From NCBI GenBank assembly GCA_012270885.1, contig JAAXHN010000028.1, positions 1-33,732 on the forward strand: 33,732 bases of DNA, read 5' to 3'. The notes under the pieces were generated by a model. It searched no databases and was not told the DNA's origin. It worked only from the letters and a program-made list of their open reading frames with translations. Of this stretch, positions 1 through 7,862 are shown one piece after another. The DNA is from Acidimicrobiia bacterium. GTDB taxonomy: Bacteria; Actinomycetota; Acidimicrobiia; Spongiisociales; ZC4RG35. The position numbers were made by a program, and so were the translations under genes. Position 1 is the first letter of the stretch. Every line of letters starts with the position of its first letter.

Positions 1-1
1 A

Positions 2-961
2 GACCAGTTGGCCGCCATCATGATCACTTATCCATCCACCCATGGAGTATTCGAAGAGAGTGTGGGACAGGTGTGTGAAATGATCCACGCCGCCGGGGGT
101 CAGGTGTATGTGGACGGCGCCAATCTCAACGCCCTGGTTGGACTGGCGCAGCCGGGCAGGTTCGGCGCCGACGTCTCACACCTCAACCTCCACAAGACCT
201 TTACTATCCCGCACGGGGGAGGGGGACCGGGAGTGGGGCCGGTGGCAGTCGGCGCGCACCTGGCTCCATATCTCCCCAACCACTCCCTGCAGAGCGCCGC
301 GGGTCCCTCCACCGGGATCGGTCCCATTTCGGCCGCTCCCTGGGGATCGGCCGGGATCCTGCCCATCCCGTGGATGTACATGAGGATGATGGGCCCCGAC
401 GGGCTGAAGCGGGCTACGGAGATCGCCATCCTGGCAGCCAACTACCTGACCACCCGTTTGTCGGCTCACTACCGGATTCTGTACGTGGGAGAACAAGGCA
501 GGGTGGCGCACGAGGTGATCGTCGACCTGAGAGAGTTCGGGGACTCGGCCGGAGTGAGCGCCGAGGACGTCGCCAAACGCCTGACCGACTACGGATTCCA
601 TGCCCCCACCCTCAGCTTCCCGGTGCCCGGCACCCTCATGATCGAGCCCACCGAATCCGAGCCACTGGCGGAACTTGACCGCTTCTGCGATGCGATGCAT
701 TCCATCCGCGAAGAGATCCGGCGGATAGAGAACGGGGAGTGGCCGCGGGACGACAACCCCCTCCACCATGCCCCCCACACGTCCCGAGTGGTGACCGCCG
801 ACACCTGGAACCGCGCCTATCCCCGCTCGGTGGCGGCATACCCCGGAGCAGGCCAAGGCCAGGACAAGTACTGGTCGCCGGTTGGTCGGGTGGATTCGGT
901 GGAGGGCGATCGCAATCTCCAGTGCTCCTGTCCTCCCCTCGAGTCCTACATGGATGACTGA
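2..961 (+). CDS. gcvP: Glycine dehydrogenase (decarboxylating), P-protein, C-terminal part
   Basis: The frame is open at the left edge, so only about the last 319 residues are present. The P-protein of the glycine cleavage system uses PLP to decarboxylate glycine and loads the aminomethyl group onto lipoyl-GcvH in the cytoplasm. The PLP-lysine motif HLNLHKTF (Lys near visible residue 65) is followed by the glycine loop HGGGGPG. The tail contains NPLHHAPHT and ends [11 protein letters not shown], which is the end seen in long single-chain P-proteins; the N-terminal half is outside the window, so a split enzyme is not formally excluded. The neighbouring accessory insert begins shortly after its stop codon. 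Identification is secure. Confidence 0.96.
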   Translation, partial: DQLAAIMITYPSTHGVFEESVGQVCEMIHAAGGQVYVDGANLNALVGLAQPGRFGADVSHLNLHKTFTIPHGGGGPGVGPVAVGAHLAPYLPNHSLQSAAGPSTGIGPISAAPWGSAGILPIPWMYMRMMGPDGLKRATEIAILAANYLTTRLSAHYRILYVGEQGRVAHEVIVDLREFGDSAGVSAEDVAKRLTDYGFHAPTLSFPVPGTLMIEPTESEPLAELDRFCDAMHSIREEIRRIENGEWPRDDNPLHHAPHTSRVVTADTWNRAYPRSVAAYPGAGQGQDKYWSPVGRVDSVEGDRNLQCSCPPLESYMDD

Positions 962-979
962 GCGGCGGACGCTACACTA

Positions 980-1000
980 TCCCTGAACGGGGGTTAGGGA
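980..1000 (+). terminator. Small hairpin after gcvP, possible weak terminator
   Basis: TCCCT-G-AAC, a GGGG loop and GTT-AGGGA form a stem of about 8 bp with one bulged G, 19 bases after the gcvP stop. No U-tract follows, so termination is only a possibility. Confidence 0.3.
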
Positions 1001-1031
1001 GAGAACCAAAGGGAGGAGTGCTGTGCTCTCG

Positions 1032-1073
1032 TCGTACAAACGTACGAGTATGTCACGCTTTCGTCAATACAAT
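1032..1073 (+). promoter_or_regulatory. Inverted repeat and -10-like box upstream of the accessory gene pair
   Basis: TCGTAC-AAAC-GTACGA (1032-1047) is a perfect 6-bp inverted repeat. A TACAAT hexamer lies at 1068-1073, 40 bases before the ATG at 1113. No convincing -35 is seen at the right distance. The arrangement suggests an operator or hairpin near the promoter of the two-gene unit, possibly for autoregulation. The repeat is seen directly; the role is inferred. Confidence 0.35.
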
Positions 1074-1112
1074 GGAGCCTGAAGGTCTGTGTGAAGGGAC
1101 AAGGACGGGTTG

Positions 1113-1715
1113 ATGCCTAACAACACTAAGGAATTGGAGAGCCTGGTAACCAAGGCTCAAGAGGCAACCCGCAACCTCGAAAGCGCGGAACTGCGCAAAG
1201 TTGCCTTCGAGCAGGTGCTCGATCACCTTCTGGCAAACTACGGGCATGAGGCAGTAGCCGACCCCAATCTTAAGGTCTCTCCCGGGAGACTGGGAACAGA
1301 ATCGGAACCGGCTGACGGCGTATTGGCCAGCGAGCAACAGCGCATAGACGCTTTGGCCCGCTACTTCAAGATCTCCCCTGACGAGGTGCAACACCTTTTC
1401 GACGCAACTGAAGAGCAGCCCAACCTAGTGGTCTCGACGAAACAACTCGCCAGCTCTAAGGCCCAAGCAGCCAGGGAGATAGCGCTACTCGTTACAGGAG
1501 CATTGACGGCGCTCGGTTTAGAGACCACGACGTCCCATGTCAGAGATGTCGCCGATGACTATGGCAAATACGACAATGCGAATTTCATGACAACTCTGAC
1601 AAATATGGTTGAGATTTCCGTCCTGGGTAAACGCAGATCACAGAATCGGATCATACGCATGAAGGTGGCCGGCGTCGAAGCGGCACAAGATCTTGCCACG
1701 AGAATCGTCAATTGA
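1113..1715 (+). CDS. Uncharacterised protein, probable partner of the Ymh/HEPN-like gene
   Basis: A 200-residue soluble protein with no signal peptide or membrane segment. I chose ATG 1113 rather than the TTG at 1110 given by the track. The N-terminal ~60 residues are charged and helical. The middle (ARYFKISPDEVQHLF) and the C-terminal half (REIALLVTGAL, then YGKYDNANF and a basic RRSQNRIIRMKV stretch) read like a conserved family whose C-terminus could be a winged helix; I cannot name it from memory with certainty. Its stop overlaps the TTG start of the next gene (TTGA), so the two are translationally coupled. Base composition is poorer in GC than the neighbours: positions 1561-1620 have 23 G/C of 60 by hand count. 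A role as antitoxin or sensor for the downstream HEPN-like protein is inference. Confidence 0.7.
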   Translation: MPNNTKELESLVTKAQEATRNLESAELRKVAFEQVLDHLLANYGHEAVADPNLKVSPGRLGTESEPADGVLASEQQRIDALARYFKISPDEVQHLFDATEEQPNLVVSTKQLASSKAQAAREIALLVTGALTALGLETTTSHVRDVADDYGKYDNANFMTTLTNMVEISVLGKRRSQNRIIRMKVAGVEAAQDLATRIVN

Positions 1716-2194
1716 AAGGCGTGAATGCCGGGAGGGGCGGGTACAACGGGCCTCCGGCGGACAAGGCTCCCCCGAGACCTACAACGCTCGTGTTATCTCT
1801 CGAGAATCTTCATGCGGAAGTCGGCATCGCCGACCGCCTCTTCAGGGACGGGCACTACGACGACGCAGTGCGAAAAGCATCACAACGGTTCGTCAATCGA
1901 GTACAGGAATTAGCCGATCGTCCAGACCTCGACGGGATCGGTCTGATGAACCACTCCTTTTCGGAGAGCTCCCCCATCCTCGAATTCAGTGCTCGCGAGA
2001 CCGTGATCGAACGTGATGAGCATAACGGCTACAGATTCCTTGCGGTTGGCCTCACCCAAGCACTGCGGAACGTCGTCACGCACCATGACAACTACGGCTT
2101 GGGCCTTTCAACGGCAATGGAGTGGTTGGCATTCATAAGCGCTATGCATCGCCGCCTCGATCAAGCTCAACAAATCACGCAAGCAGCTTCCTGA
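1712..2194 (+). CDS. Ymh/TIGR02391-family protein with HEPN-like RNVVTH motif
   Basis: A 160-residue protein whose C-terminal ~125 residues fit the Ymh family (TIGR02391, PF09509): LFRDGHYDDAVRKA, GLMNHSFS, a Gly-Tyr-Arg-Phe stretch, and ALRNVVTHHDN near residues 117-126, ending EWLAFISAMHRRLD. R119-N-V-V-T-H124 has the R-x4-H spacing of HEPN ribonuclease motifs. Proteins of this type often occur in phage-defence and mobile regions. Start: TTG 1712 overlaps the upstream stop; GTG 1721 is an alternative, and the first ~25 residues are Gly/Pro-rich and may not matter. Codon use and GC match the upstream partner rather than the surrounding core genes, which suggests horizontal acquisition. RNase activity is not shown by sequence alone. 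Confidence 0.75.
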   Translation: MKGVNAGRGGYNGPPADKAPPRPTTLVLSLENLHAEVGIADRLFRDGHYDDAVRKASQRFVNRVQELADRPDLDGIGLMNHSFSESSPILEFSARETVIERDEHNGYRFLAVGLTQALRNVVTHHDNYGLGLSTAMEWLAFISAMHRRLDQAQQITQAAS

Positions 2195-2232
2195 TACCCT
2201 CCCGCAGGGCAGTAGGATTGAGTGATTCCTGA

Positions 2233-2760
2233 GAGGATCCCCGCATCGATCGTGTACCGCGCCGACTGGCCGCTCCTGTCATCCATCCCAGCGCATTCAT
2301 AGCCTCCACGGCCCGGGTTTTCGGCGACGTGGTGGTGGAAGCCGAGGCGGTGGTGATGTTCGGCGTGGTGATCCGGGCGGAGACGGATCGGATAGTGATA
2401 GGGGAGGAGACCAACATCCAGGACAACTCGGTTGTCCACACCGATCGGGGCTTTCCGGCCATCTTGGGTCGCCGCATCAGCATCGGCCATTCAGCGATCA
2501 TCCACGGCGCGGTTATCGGCGATCACTGCCTGGTGGGAATGGGCGCGATTGCTCTCAACGGCGCGGTGATGGGAGAGGGCTCGTGGTTGGCGGCCGGCTC
2601 CGTGCTGCCGGAGAGGAAAGAGATACCTCCCTGGACGATCGCGGTGGGAACCCCCGCCCGCCCGCTCCGGGAACTCCGGCCCCAGGAAATCGAGCGGGCC
2701 GAGATGGGAGTGGAGGAGTACCTGACCCTGGGCACAACCTACCGGCGGCTGGAGGGTTAG
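2233..2760 (+). CDS. Gamma-carbonic anhydrase-like hexapeptide-repeat protein, start codon not resolved
   Basis: This is a left-handed beta-helix protein of the gamma-carbonic anhydrase/YrdA family, which may hydrate CO2 with a metal held by three histidines. All three are present: VVHTDRG, then GHSAIIHG. Hexapeptide repeats such as VIGDHCLVGMGAI follow, and the C-terminus is the usual helix. The track starts at GTG 2329, but the same frame upstream encodes DRVPR, IHPSAFIASTARVFGDV, the normal conserved N-terminus, so the true protein begins earlier. Between the in-frame TGA at 2230 and position 2329 there is no ATG, GTG or TTG. Either ATC 2245 or CTG 2266 is used, or the original start was lost when the two-gene insert landed upstream. 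The coordinates given mark the homologous open frame. Confidence 0.82.
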   Translation, partial: EDPRIDRVPRRLAAPVIHPSAFIASTARVFGDVVVEAEAVVMFGVVIRAETDRIVIGEETNIQDNSVVHTDRGFPAILGRRISIGHSAIIHGAVIGDHCLVGMGAIALNGAVMGEGSWLAAGSVLPERKEIPPWTIAVGTPARPLRELRPQEIERAEMGVEEYLTLGTTYRRLEG

Positions 2761-2822
2761 GAACCCCCTGGCCGCGGGTTCTGGACATCCTGTGGGGCCG
2801 ACGCCGCGGTTCTGTCGACCCG

Positions 2823-3524
2823 CTAGCCGACTGCCATTTCCAGCACCCCGAAATCGCCGCCGGCATGGTCGCGAAGTTGGTCGGGCCGACCCGCCAGGAT
2901 GGGAAAGGTCCCGAAATGCATCGGGATCACCGTCTCGACCCCCAGCAGCCGGGCTGCTTTGGCCGCCGAGCGGGGGTCCATAGTGAAGTGTCCGCCGATC
3001 GGAAGACATGCAATGGTCGGTTCCCACAAATCGCCGATCAGGCTCATGTCCCCGAACACGTCGGTATCTCCGGCGTGGTAGATGGTGGGTCCGTCTGGGA
3101 AGTTGAGTACCCAGCCTCCCGGTGAACCACCGGTGGGCATCCTTTCGTCCCCGTAGATGCCCGAAGAGTGAACGGCATGAACGAAAGTAGCCTCCACTCC
3201 ACCTGGCGCGGTGACCGTCCCTCCCTTGTTGAGACCGATCGTCTGCTCATCGCCCAAGCCCTGCCACATCAACCAGTTCTTGATCTCAAAGATGGAGAAG
3301 ACCGCAGCCCCGGCAGATCCCGCTATATCCACCACATCGCCGATGTGATCGGCGTGACCGTGGGTGATGAAGACCGCGTCAACTTCTTCCGGACTCATTT
3401 CCTCTGGAGGGCAGAGTGGATTGCCGTTGAGGAAAGGGTCGATCAAAAGGGTGGTTCCGTCATCCAGACGGAACCGGAACGCAGCGTGTCCGAGCCAGGT
3501 GATCTCCAAGCCTTCGTGTTGCAT
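2823..3524 (-). CDS. UPF0173 family metal-dependent hydrolase (metallo-beta-lactamase fold)
   Basis: A 233-residue cytoplasmic hydrolase of the metallo-beta-lactamase superfamily, UPF0173/YtkL type. It starts [11 protein letters not shown], continues with LLIDPF, and carries the zinc-binding [10 protein letters not shown] near residues 54-63, then [16 protein letters not shown] and a final MHFGTFP histidine. The order and length match the family. Its natural substrate is unknown. A good Shine-Dalgarno (AAGGAG) precedes the ATG. It is divergent from the paa operon, and the shared region carries the paa operator, so it could be co-regulated. It converges on the gamma-carbonic anhydrase gene. 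Confidence 0.92.
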   Translation of the reverse strand: MQHEGLEITWLGHAAFRFRLDDGTTLLIDPFLNGNPLCPPEEMSPEEVDAVFITHGHADHIGDVVDIAGSAGAAVFSIFEIKNWLMWQGLGDEQTIGLNKGGTVTAPGGVEATFVHAVHSSGIYGDERMPTGGSPGGWVLNFPDGPTIYHAGDTDVFGDMSLIGDLWEPTIACLPIGGHFTMDPRSAAKAARLLGVETVIPMHFGTFPILAGRPDQLRDHAGGDFGVLEMAVG

Positions 3525-3571
3525 GTTTCTCCTTCGGTCCGGTCACCTCAACATTAGTAGCGGATATCCCG

Positions 3572-3608
3572 TTGGCTAACGAACGGTCGTTTGTTACAAT
3601 TAGCGTCG
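3572..3608 (+). promoter_or_regulatory. paa promoter with TetR-type operator inside the spacer; leaderless start
   Basis: TTGGCT (3572-3577, -35, 4 of 6 to consensus), a 17-bp spacer and TACAAT (3595-3600, -10) form a promoter. The imperfect palindrome AACGAACG-GT-CGTTTGTT (3578-3595) fills the spacer; extending by one base each side gives a 20-bp repeat with one mismatch. The expected transcription start, 7-8 bases after the -10, is at about 3607-3608, which is the GTG start codon of paaA. This implies repression by a TetR protein, most simply the one encoded at the end of the operon, and a leaderless transcript. Confidence 0.65.
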
Positions 3609-4546
3609 TGAGCGCCCAACATCCCGGAAGAGCCCGCTTCGAGGCCCTCCTGGCCGCCGAAGAGAAGGTGGAGCCTGCCGACTGGATGCCCGAGGGCTAT
3701 CGCAAGACCCTCATCCGCCAGATCGCCCAGCATGCCCACTCGGAGGTGATCGGGATGCAGCCCGAAGGCAACTGGATTAGCCGGGCTCCCACCCTCAAAC
3801 GTAAAGCCATCCTGATGGCCAAGGTCCAGGATGAGGCAGGTCACGGCCTGTATCTCTACTCGGCCGCCGAGACCCTCGGCATCACCCGCGACGAGATGGT
3901 GCGCCTCCTCCACGAGGGGAAGCAAAAGTATTCCTCGATCTTCAATTACCCCACGCTGAGCTGGGCCGACATCGGGTGCATAGGATGGCTGGTGGACGGG
4001 GCGGCCATCACCAACCAGGTGATGCTCACCCGCTGTTCCTTCGGACCCTACGCGCGAGGAATGGTCCGGATCTGCAAGGAAGAGTCCTTTCACCAGCGCC
4101 AAGGCTTTCAGATCATGGAGACCCTCTGCCGGGGGAGCGCCGAGCAGCGGGAAATGGCCCAGGACGGGCTGGGCAGATGGTGGTGGCCCTCCCTGATGAT
4201 GTTCGGACCCCACGACTCCGACTCCACCCACAGCGACCAGTCCATGGCTTGGAAGATCAAGCGTGTCTCCAACGACGACCTGCGGCAACAGTTCGTGGAC
4301 ATGACCGTGCCGCAGGCCGACTATCTGGGACTAACCGTTCCCGATCCGGAGCTTCGCTGGAATCCCGAGCGGGGACACTATGACTTCGGAGAGATCGACT
4401 GGGATGAGTTCTGGGCCGTCGTCCGCGGCAACGGTCCGATGAACCGGGAGAGGATCGCCCACAAACGGGCCGCATGGTACGACGGGGCCTGGGTGAGGAA
4501 AGCCGCTTCGGCCTATGCGGCCCGCCATACGGGACAGGTGGGGTGA
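3608..4546 (+). CDS. paaA: 1,2-phenylacetyl-CoA epoxidase subunit PaaA
   Basis: Catalytic diiron subunit of the multicomponent monooxygenase that epoxidises the ring of phenylacetyl-CoA. It has the ferritin-like carboxylate/histidine ligands QDEAGHG and [10 protein letters not shown], and the typical [16 protein letters not shown] stretch. The track starts at TTG 3572, but that segment is promoter and operator sequence. GTG 3608 gives [23 protein letters not shown], a normal family N-terminus, and a protein of about 312 residues. No Shine-Dalgarno precedes it, in line with a leaderless mRNA. Its stop overlaps the paaB start (TGATG). It is the first gene of a tightly overlapping paaABCDE-tetR unit. 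Confidence 0.95.
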   Translation: MSAQHPGRARFEALLAAEEKVEPADWMPEGYRKTLIRQIAQHAHSEVIGMQPEGNWISRAPTLKRKAILMAKVQDEAGHGLYLYSAAETLGITRDEMVRLLHEGKQKYSSIFNYPTLSWADIGCIGWLVDGAAITNQVMLTRCSFGPYARGMVRICKEESFHQRQGFQIMETLCRGSAEQREMAQDGLGRWWWPSLMMFGPHDSDSTHSDQSMAWKIKRVSNDDLRQQFVDMTVPQADYLGLTVPDPELRWNPERGHYDFGEIDWDEFWAVVRGNGPMNRERIAHKRAAWYDGAWVRKAASAYAARHTGQVG

Positions 4547-4896
4547 TGACATACTCGGTTCCACGCCTGCCCGAAGAACCCGACCCCGACTTACGGTCGA
4601 AGGGTTCCCGCCGCGTCTCCGGATGGCTTCTGTGGGAGGTGTTCATCAGGCCGCGCCGCGGTTTGCACCACGTACATGCGGGCAGCCTTCACGCTCCCGA
4701 TGGGGAGATTGCTCTCCAGTCCGCCCGGGACGTTTACACCCGCCGCGGGGAGGGAGTGAGTCTATGGGTGGTGCCCTCGTCGGAGATCACCTCCTCGGAC
4801 GCCGCCGACGCCGCCTCCCTGTTTGACCCCACCTCGGAGAAGCCCTTCCGGGACGCCACCTTCTATCAGGTCCCCGATGAGGTCGAGTGGCTGTGA
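4546..4896 (+). CDS. paaB: 1,2-phenylacetyl-CoA epoxidase subunit PaaB
   Basis: Small structural subunit of the PaaABCE epoxidase, about 116 residues from ATG 4546; the track's GTG 4474 lies inside paaA. Family signatures are WEVFIRPRRGLHHVHAGSLH near residues 28-47, ALQSARDVYTRRGEGVSLWVV, and the late FRDATFYQVPDEVEWL. PaaB bridges the PaaAC heterodimers; the function follows from family knowledge and operon position. It overlaps paaA by one base and paaC by about 10. Confidence 0.93.
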   Translation: MTYSVPRLPEEPDPDLRSKGSRRVSGWLLWEVFIRPRRGLHHVHAGSLHAPDGEIALQSARDVYTRRGEGVSLWVVPSSEITSSDAADAASLFDPTSEKPFRDATFYQVPDEVEWL

Positions 4897-5690
4897 CCTC
4901 CCGGTCGGAAACCGCAACGAGCTGCCACCGGGAAGAGCACCGCCAGCTCCTGTTTCGCTACGTCCTTGCCCACGCCGACGACAACCTGATTCTCGCCCAG
5001 CGGCTCTCGGGATGGATCTCGCGCGCTCCCGACCTGGAAGAGGACATCGCCATGGCCAACATTGCCTTAGACCTTCTGGGTAGGGCGCGGATGCTGCTCG
5101 ACTACGCCGGGCAACTGGAGGGGCGGGACCGCTCGGAGGATGATCTGGCCATGTTCCGCTCGGAGAGGGAGTTCACAAATCTGCTGTTGGTGGAACAGCC
5201 CAACGGCGACTTCGCCCACACCATGGTTCGCCAATTCCTCTACGACGCATACCAGACGGCACTGTGGAAGAGTCTCTGCGGTTCGGCGGACGCGACCCTG
5301 GCCGGGATCGCCGGAAAGGCCATCAAGGAAGCCCGCTATCACCTCAGACACTCGGGCACCTGGCTGCTGCGCCTGGGAAGGGGAACCGAGGAGAGCCATC
5401 GGCGGACTCAACGGGCCCTGGAGGGGCTGTGGCGTTTCACCGCCGAGATGTTCGAGACCAGCGAGACCGACCGGAAGCTGGCCGGCGCCGGGTTGGGCGT
5501 GGAACCGGCCGGGTTGCAGCCGGGGTGGGAACGGGGGGTGGAGAAGGTATTCTGCGAAGCCGGACTGCAGATTCCCAACGATCGCTTCGCACGGTCGGGA
5601 GGACGTTCGGGATTCCACACCGAGCACCTCGGGTTAATGCTGGCCGAGATGCAGTGGATGCAACGCGCCTATCCGGGGATGCAGTGGTGA
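4887..5690 (+). CDS. paaC: 1,2-phenylacetyl-CoA epoxidase subunit PaaC
   Basis: Structural, non-catalytic partner of PaaA with the same ferritin-like fold, about 267 residues. Recognisable stretches are YVLAHADDNLILAQRLSGW, DIAMANIALDLLGRARMLL, KAIKEARYHLRHSGTWLLRLG and the closing HLGLMLAEMQWMQRAYPGMQW. GTG 4887 has GAGG four bases upstream; GTG 4893, whose last bases overlap the paaB stop, is an equally plausible start and only removes two residues. The stop overlaps the paaD start (GTGA). Confidence 0.94.
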   Translation: MAVTSRSETATSCHREEHRQLLFRYVLAHADDNLILAQRLSGWISRAPDLEEDIAMANIALDLLGRARMLLDYAGQLEGRDRSEDDLAMFRSEREFTNLLLVEQPNGDFAHTMVRQFLYDAYQTALWKSLCGSADATLAGIAGKAIKEARYHLRHSGTWLLRLGRGTEESHRRTQRALEGLWRFTAEMFETSETDRKLAGAGLGVEPAGLQPGWERGVEKVFCEAGLQIPNDRFARSGGRSGFHTEHLGLMLAEMQWMQRAYPGMQW

Positions 5691-6160
5691 CCGGACCGCC
5701 AATTATCAAGGACCTGGTGGGGGCGGTGCCAGATCCCGAACTCCCGTGGGTGACAATTGCCGAACTCGGTGTGCTGCGGGGCGCCCGGATATCGGGGGAG
5801 CGGGCGGTGGTAGAGGTCACTCCCACCTGGTCGGGGTGTCCGGCTATTGACGCTATTACCGATTCCATCAGAGCGGTGTTGACAGAGGCGGGCTTCGGCC
5901 TGGAACAGATCGAGATACACACCACCTACAGCCCAGCCTGGACCACTGACGACATCACCCACGACGGACTGCGAAAGCTCGCCCAAGCCGGCATCGCTCC
6001 CCCCCGGAGACCTGCCGAGGATCCCCAGGGCGCCACCCGGTGTCCGCTGTGCGACTCCTCGGGGGTGCGGCCGGTAAGCGAGTTCGGCGCCACTCCCTGC
6101 AAGGCGCTCATGGTCTGTAACGCCTGCCTCGAACCGTTCGACCGCTTCAAGGAACTATGA
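5687..6160 (+). CDS. paaD: PaaD, Fe-S/zinc-motif assembly protein of the phenylacetyl-CoA epoxidase
   Basis: About 157 residues. The N-terminal MIP18/DUF59 domain (AVPDPELPWVTIAELGVLR, TPTWSGCPAID) is followed by a C-terminal four-cysteine motif, CPLCDSSG near residues 119-126 and CKAL-x-VCNAC near 140-148. PaaD is needed for an active epoxidase, probably in cofactor assembly. The track's long ORF from 5264 reads out of frame through paaC. GTG 5687 overlaps the paaC stop and gives the normal N-terminus. Its stop overlaps the ATG of paaE. Confidence 0.93.
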   Translation: MTGPPIIKDLVGAVPDPELPWVTIAELGVLRGARISGERAVVEVTPTWSGCPAIDAITDSIRAVLTEAGFGLEQIEIHTTYSPAWTTDDITHDGLRKLAQAGIAPPRRPAEDPQGATRCPLCDSSGVRPVSEFGATPCKALMVCNACLEPFDRFKEL

Positions 6161-7242
6161 TGGCGGCCCCTCCGGTCTTCCATAGGCTCAGGGTGGCCGA
6201 GGTCAAACGCGAGACCACCGAGTCGGTGGCGGTGACCTTCGATGTCCCCTCCGGGTTGGCGAGCGACTTCCGGTATCTGCCCGGCCAGCATGTCACGGTG
6301 CGGGCGGAAGTCGACGGGGAGGATGTTCGGCGGAGCTACTCGATCTGCGCCGACGCCGTAGCCGGAGAGCTCCGCGTCGGGATCAAGCAACTCCAAGGAG
6401 GTAAATTCTCCACCTACGCCAACACCAGCCTGTCAGAAGGCGACTTCCTGGATGTGATGCCGCCGGTTGGAGAGTTCACCATCCAGCCGGATCCCGATTC
6501 CAGCCACCACTATGCAGCGGTTGCGGCGGGAAGCGGCATCACTCCGGTTTTGTCCCTGGTCGCCACCACCCTCCGGGCGGAACCGGGATGTTCCTGGACC
6601 CTGCTCCTGGGGAACCGCTCATCGGCCTCGATCATGTTCATGGAAGACCTGGCGGCTCTCAAAGACCGCTACGCCCACCGTTTTCACCTGATCCACGTGC
6701 TCAGCCAGGAGCAACAGTCCTCGCCACTCCTGAGCGGGCGGATCGATGGCTCCCGCCTGGAAGCGATCTTCGCGGTCCTGGTGAACCCCGACACGGTGGA
6801 CCGCTGGTTCCTATGCGGACCCTATGAAATGGTCATCTCGGCCCGAGATACCCTGGAGGATCGAGGAGTCCCGCCTGGTCACATTCTGGACGAACTGTTC
6901 TTCGCCGGGCCGCCCCCTGTCCCCGAGCGGGGCGCGGACGAGAACGCGCAACCCGATGAGGATAGGGTGACACTCACCTTCACCCTGGGCGGGCGGACCT
7001 CTACGGTCCGGATGTCCCCCCAAGCCCGACTTCTGGACACGGCCCTCACCGTCCGCCATGAGTTGCCCTGGTCATGCCGGGGGGGGATGTGCGCCTCCTG
7101 CAAAGCAAAGGTGATAGAGGGGGAGGTGGCCATGGAGCACAACTACGCACTGGTGGCCGAGGACTTGGAAGCAGGCTACGTGCTGACCTGCCAGGCCGTT
7201 CCGCTGACCGAGCGGGTCACCGTGGATTACGACCGACGATGA
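6157..7242 (+). CDS. paaE: PaaE, ferredoxin-type reductase of the phenylacetyl-CoA epoxidase
   Basis: About 361 residues. It transfers electrons from NAD(P)H through FAD and a [2Fe-2S] cluster to PaaA. Domain order: FAD-binding (RSYSICADAV, about 64-73), NAD-binding (AAGSGITPVLSL, about 127-138; FLCGPYEM, about 218-225), and a C-terminal plant-type ferredoxin domain with CRGGMCASCKAK and LTCQ supplying four cysteines. This matches the full-length family. The ATGA overlap with tetR means the regulator is co-translated. Confidence 0.94.
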   Translation: MMAAPPVFHRLRVAEVKRETTESVAVTFDVPSGLASDFRYLPGQHVTVRAEVDGEDVRRSYSICADAVAGELRVGIKQLQGGKFSTYANTSLSEGDFLDVMPPVGEFTIQPDPDSSHHYAAVAAGSGITPVLSLVATTLRAEPGCSWTLLLGNRSSASIMFMEDLAALKDRYAHRFHLIHVLSQEQQSSPLLSGRIDGSRLEAIFAVLVNPDTVDRWFLCGPYEMVISARDTLEDRGVPPGHILDELFFAGPPPVPERGADENAQPDEDRVTLTFTLGGRTSTVRMSPQARLLDTALTVRHELPWSCRGGMCASCKAKVIEGEVAMEHNYALVAEDLEAGYVLTCQAVPLTERVTVDYDRR

Positions 7243-7862
7243 GCGGTCAGGTCCGGCATAGCCGCGAGAGCGTGATCCAGGCCGCCGGTAAACTGTTCGC
7301 TCTCCGCGGATACCACAGCACCTCGATGAAGGACCTGGGAGACGAACTCGGGCTTCTCAAGTCCTCCATCTACTCCCATGTCTCATCGAAGGAGGACCTA
7401 CTGCTCGAGGTGGTGAGAAGAGGCGAGCGGCTCTTCAACGAGTCCGCCCAAAGAGCCCTGGACGCCTCGAGCGACGACACCGGAAGGCTTCGGGCCCTGA
7501 TCCGGGGACATCTCGAGGTCATCCTGGACCATCGCGATGAGGCCAGCACCTTTCTCAACGAAGCCCGTGCGCTGGAGGAACCCTATCGCGAGGCGGTGAT
7601 CGCAGCCCGCGATCGCTACGAGGCAATATTCCGCCAGGCAATTGGAGAGAGGGTCGCCGCAGGTGAGTTCGATAGGCGGGTGGACCCGGTGATGGCCGGC
7701 ATCTTCATTCTTTCCATACTCAACTCTGTGGGTCGCTGGTACCGACCCGATGGCGCGCTGGACCTCGAAGACCTCACAGAACAGATCTGGGATTTCGTGA
7801 GTTCGGGATTGCTCCAAACGGCCGGAGGCGCCGACCTGCAGGCCGCCGGTCCTCAGCGGTAG
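7239..7862 (+). CDS. TetR-family regulator, probable repressor of paaABCDE
   Basis: A 207-residue TetR protein. The N-terminal HTH region (residues ~9-55) reads SVIQAAGKLFALRGYHSTSMKDLG, then LLKSSIYSHVSSKEDLL; the remaining helical domain would bind the ligand, probably phenylacetyl-CoA or a related CoA ester. The true start is ATG 7239, overlapping the paaE stop, not the track's GTG 7074. Placement as last gene of the operon and the palindrome in the paaA promoter point to autoregulated repression like PaaR of other bacteria; that link is inference. Its 3' end overlaps the convergent gene by 10 bases. Confidence 0.9.
   Translation: MSGQVRHSRESVIQAAGKLFALRGYHSTSMKDLGDELGLLKSSIYSHVSSKEDLLLEVVRRGERLFNESAQRALDASSDDTGRLRALIRGHLEVILDHRDEASTFLNEARALEEPYREAVIAARDRYEAIFRQAIGERVAAGEFDRRVDPVMAGIFILSILNSVGRWYRPDGALDLEDLTEQIWDFVSSGLLQTAGGADLQAAGPQR

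Noticed and set aside
1023-1082. 19-codon ORF after a strong Shine-Dalgarno (GGGAGGAG)
   Set aside because: Too short to support, no recognisable peptide, and it ends well before the next gene; perhaps the remains of an interrupted start.
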